A stretch of 34,762 nt of DNA from Bacteroidota bacterium (GTDB lineage: Bacteria > Bacteroidota > Bacteroidia > Bacteroidales > JAGONC01): positions 1 to 34,762 of the forward strand of contig JAPLDP010000047.1 in NCBI GenBank assembly GCA_026391695.1, given 5' to 3'. Under the pieces are notes generated by a model. It worked only from the letters and a program-made list of their open reading frames with translations, did not search any database and was not told the DNA's origin. The stretch's first letter is position 1; each line of letters opens with the position of its first letter. The translations under genes and the position numbers were made by a program. This document shows positions 32,158-34,762 of this stretch, piece by piece.

Positions 32158-34412
32158 ACCCTGACCTCCCCTGCTTTTTTTATGCGTCTTCGTTTCGGAT
32201 CTACTGAGATCTCAACATGACTCAGCGCCCAGGTCAGCAGCCAGGCAATGATTAAATAGATGATGGCCGCCATGATCAGCGGGAAAAAAGCATCGAATGT
32301 CCTGCTCCGGATAATATCGCTTGCCTTGGTCAGATCCTGAACGGCAATGTAACCGACAATGGATGTCATTTTCACCAGCGAGATGAACTCTCCCTTGTAA
32401 ACCGGGAGCACAATGCGCATAGCCTGCGGCATGATGATATGAATGAATGTCTGGATTTTTGTGAAGCCCGAGGCAATGCCTGCTTCCTTCTGACCTCTGT
32501 CGATGCTTTCGATGGATGTCCTGAACATCTCCGAAACATAGGCACCGAAGTTGATCCCGAACGCAATCACGGCGACGAGTATGGGATTGATATTGACCGA
32601 AGCGAAGATGATGTAAAAGATGATCATCAGCAATACCAGCACCGGCGTACCCCTTATGAGGGTTATGAAAAGAGCGGCTATGACAGAGAGTATCTTTCTT
32701 TTCGACATCCTCATGTAACATACCAGTCCGCCAAGTATGGTGCCCATCAGTGCTGCAAAGAGGGAAATTATGACTGTGATTTTTAATCCGTTTATGATCA
32801 GCAGATACCTGTTCTCGAGGATAAGATTATCATGAATGCTGTTTGACAGTGACTTCAGAAACGACACCTTGCCGGTTTTGGCCTCATCTTCGCGGTAACC
32901 GGCGATATTCTTTTTCAAAGCGATCACGCTGATACCTGATGCATAATAAGGTTCCGAGAAATTGATTTGTTTCTTCCTCTCTTCGGTGATCATCATCGAA
33001 CTGGTAATGATGTCGATCTTGTGTGTTGAGATGGCGGCGATCAGGCTTCCGAACGTCATGTCGGTCGGGACAAACGTTTTGCCAATATAAGCTGCAAAGC
33101 GCGATGCGAGCTCGATGTCGAATCCTATAAGCTTTCCGTCTTTATAAAGTGAATTCGGCATCCCAAGGTCGCTGACGACGCCGACAATAAGGTTTCCGTT
33201 GACCCCTGACGATTTAATCCCGGGCATTTCCATTATTCCTTCTTCCATCCACCGGCTGACAATGTCGTCGTATACACCGTTGGATTTAATTTCACTCAGG
33301 AAAGCATTAAATTGATCTCTCAGTTCGGAACTTTCCTTATTAAAGCCGGCGGCAATGTCGGCGAAATAAAGATCTTTGGTCAGCATCGCGACGCTTTTAT
33401 TGGCTTTGAAGATCTCCGGCACGCCAGACTGGTCGAAAAATGCAACATCCGTCTTTTCTGCAATCAGGGCAGTGAGCAGATCAGAAACATTTTGATACTG
33501 CAGTATCTCAGCATCGGGATATGTTTTAGTTGCATAGGCGTCGTGGATAGAACCGAGCAATACGCCGATCCGCTTATCTTTGATGTCGTCAGCGGTCCTT
33601 AAATTTTTGCCTGAAACAACTTTACCTGTCCCTGTTTTACCTCTGACAGCAGCGGCGATGCCACTAGGATAATAACTCTCAGAGAAGAGCACTTTCTTTG
33701 CCCTTTCTTCCGTAATGGAGAGTCCGGCGCCAATCATATCGACCTTGCCGGCAATCAGCGCGGGAAGCATGGCTCCAAATTCCATGTTCACAACGTCGAT
33801 CTGCTTGTCCAGTTTCTTTGCAACATAAGAAGCGAACTCCACATCGAATCCGACAACTTTTTGATTGCCGTCGACAAACGACATAGGTTCGGTAACAGCT
33901 GCAGTGCCGAATCTTAAAACGCCATTTGTTCCTTTAAGTTCTATAACAGGCATGGGTGCCGGATTTCCTTTTTCGGGGAACCAGCGCTTCATCATGTCGT
34001 CGTATGTGCCATCCGATCTGATTTCGGCAAGCACTTTATCAATAGCCTTTTTCAGTTCCCTGTTTTGAAGCTGAACGGCAAAACCGTATTGATCATCGAA
34101 GAGCATTTCAGGAAGGACAACAATTCCATCATTCTTGGCTGCAATGTTTTGCAGGACGGGCTTGTCGTAGACCGCTGCGTCGGCCTTTCCGGATTTGACC
34201 GCGATGGCGCAATCAAGAATGCTGTTGAAGTACTTTATCCTGGCATCGGGAAATTTCTGCAGCACAAACTGATCGGCAGCAGTTCCTGTCGGGACGGCAA
34301 AGGTTTTTCCTCCTTCCAGCATCAACAGGCCGGTAGTGACTGATTTGTCCTTATCACAACCGGCTAGAGTTACGAGCAGGAAAAGAATCAAAAAACATAA
34401 GCTGTGTTTCAT
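32154..34412 (-). CDS. fused amino-acid ABC transporter: half SBP, whole SBP, half SBP, permease (lipoprotein)
   Basis: The start at 34412 gives a lipoprotein signal peptide with the lipobox LAGC (Cys19); an earlier ATG at 34529 would hide it. In 752 residues the order is a C-terminal SBP_bac_3-type lobe alone (about 36-147), a full SBP (about 165-391; [19 protein letters not shown] through [14 protein letters not shown]), then an N-terminal SBP lobe alone (about 405-500). A HisM/GlnP-type permease domain ends the protein (about 535-745; [15 protein letters not shown] and [17 protein letters not shown] show the EAA-type loop). Together these make the equivalent of two binding proteins, one of them cut in half with the pieces placed outermost. 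It should carry polar amino acids. It overlaps the ATPase gene. Confidence 0.82.
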   Translation of the reverse strand: MKHSLCFLILFLLVTLAGCDKDKSVTTGLLMLEGGKTFAVPTGTAADQFVLQKFPDARIKYFNSILDCAIAVKSGKADAAVYDKPVLQNIAAKNDGIVVLPEMLFDDQYGFAVQLQNRELKKAIDKVLAEIRSDGTYDDMMKRWFPEKGNPAPMPVIELKGTNGVLRFGTAAVTEPMSFVDGNQKVVGFDVEFASYVAKKLDKQIDVVNMEFGAMLPALIAGKVDMIGAGLSITEERAKKVLFSESYYPSGIAAAVRGKTGTGKVVSGKNLRTADDIKDKRIGVLLGSIHDAYATKTYPDAEILQYQNVSDLLTALIAEKTDVAFFDQSGVPEIFKANKSVAMLTKDLYFADIAAGFNKESSELRDQFNAFLSEIKSNGVYDDIVSRWMEEGIMEMPGIKSSGVNGNLIVGVVSDLGMPNSLYKDGKLIGFDIELASRFAAYIGKTFVPTDMTFGSLIAAISTHKIDIITSSMMITEERKKQINFSEPYYASGISVIALKKNIAGYREDEAKTGKVSFLKSLSNSIHDNLILENRYLLIINGLKITVIISLFAALMGTILGGLVCYMRMSKRKILSVIAALFITLIRGTPVLVLLMIIFYIIFASVNINPILVAVIAFGINFGAYVSEMFRTSIESIDRGQKEAGIASGFTKIQTFIHIIMPQAMRIVLPVYKGEFISLVKMTSIVGYIAVQDLTKASDIIRSRTFDAFFPLIMAAIIYLIIAWLLTWALSHVEISVDPKRRRIKKAGEVRV

Positions 34413-34513
34413 CCGGCGTAAACGTATATTTTGTTGATCATCATTTGGAAGATAAATGGGATCTGTGTGCAGTGTTCCATGCGCCACGACTCTGTTCAAT
34501 GCATTGCATCCTC

Positions 34514-34521
34514 CAAAGATA
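34514..34521 (-). promoter_or_regulatory. -7 element of the transporter operon
   Basis: Minus-strand TATCTTTG fits TAnnTTTG and lies about 100 bp before the start at 34412. An upstream start at 34529 would lie ahead of this box, supporting the later start. The -33 box is weak. Confidence 0.4.
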
Positions 34522-34531
34522 AGAATCATTT

Positions 34532-34591
34532 TTGTCTTGTCTTAATATAGGGTTACACTCACCTCGAACATCGGCCATCGGCAATCGCGCA
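34532..34591. repeat. upstream repeat shared with lpxD
   Basis: This is the second copy of the TTGTCTTGTCT, GGGTTACAC, TCGAACATCGG repeat at 27751. It continues as CGGCCATCGGCAATCG. It again lies upstream of a minus-strand gene. Confidence 0.5.
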
Positions 34592-34728
34592 ATTATTTTG
34601 TTTATCCGACACGCGTTACAACCTAAAATCCGCAGGTCTTGTTAATAAAAAGCTGTAAAACTTTGCTAGGCAATGTCTTACAGCTACTGCATTTTCACCT
34701 AATTTGGTGTTGTCCAAAAAACAGCACC

Positions 34729-34762
34729 ATGAAAGTACTTAATTCTTCTCAAATCACCTCCT
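34729..34762 (+). CDS. start of a possible transposase, cut by the window end
   Basis: The last 34 bases open with ATG and encode MKVLNSSQITS, like the beginning of IS1380-type transposases of Bacteroidota as I recall them. Just upstream are inverted repeats: AGCTGTAA/TTACAGCT (34650-34684) and CACC/GGTG around a TAATTT loop. An insertion-sequence end here would explain why the sequence stops. The short length makes the call weak. Confidence 0.35.
   Translation, partial: MKVLNSSQITS

Noticed and set aside
32212-32721. 169-codon frame inside the permease, same strand, other phase
   Set aside because: It is an out-of-phase shadow of the EAA-type permease region, with unnatural His/Arg content.

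Overview
The window looks like a piece of a Bacteroidota chromosome, probably Bacteroidales-like or a relative. The reasons are sigma-ABfr-type promoters (TTTG, about 20 bp, then TAnnTTTG), a DUF3127 protein, a FISUMP/sorting-domain surface protein, an LpxD, several small exported proteins ending their signal peptide in a Bacteroidota-style 'AQ', and scarcity of Shine-Dalgarno sites. The species cannot be named from the sequence alone. Both ends look like broken mobile elements, as expected for a contig that stops at repeats.

Region 1 (about 1-8100) is an AT-rich defence island on the + strand. It holds the C-terminal part of a large unrecognised helical protein, a PGN_0703-type putative restriction endonuclease, and a type IIG/ISP restriction-modification enzyme. 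The type IIG enzyme is in two pieces because a PIN-toxin/antitoxin cassette with its own promoter lies exactly between its methyltransferase and target-recognition parts. An HNH nuclease with homing-type repeats follows. An IS21-like terminal relic (about 8208-8340) and a small conserved protein close the island. A second toxin-antitoxin operon follows on the minus strand (XRE-ImmA/IrrE antitoxin, then a PIN toxin, with a 4-nt overlap).

Region 2 (10.5-24.6 kb) is mixed chromosomal content. It has an exported HExxH protein, an RRM RNA-binding protein with a strong terminator, a patatin-like phospholipase, a dicarboxylate/amino-acid symporter and an exported adhesin-head-like protein. Next is an ArsR-led operon (regulator, exported thioredoxin-like protein with a Cys-rich tail, MacB/FtsX-type permease, LolD-type ATPase). 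Then come phosphate acetyltransferase, an Lgt-domain protein fused to a long beta-rich C-terminal region, and a DUF3127 OB-fold-like protein with an SSB-like tail.

Region 3 (25-34.7 kb) has two exported proteins of unknown function, lpxD, a FISUMP-domain protein and an MNT/HEPN toxin-antitoxin pair whose HEPN gene has an early in-frame stop. It ends with a two-gene amino-acid ABC transporter with two unusual fusions: half SBP, whole SBP, half SBP and permease in one lipoprotein, and a GlnQ-type ATPase carrying an RsbW-like domain. The intergenic DNA here is rich in dispersed repeats, nested palindromes and MITE-like sequences.

The most interesting points are the restriction enzyme split at a domain boundary by a toxin-antitoxin cassette, and the two transporter fusions, which may form a transporter coupled to a regulatory ATPase-like domain.
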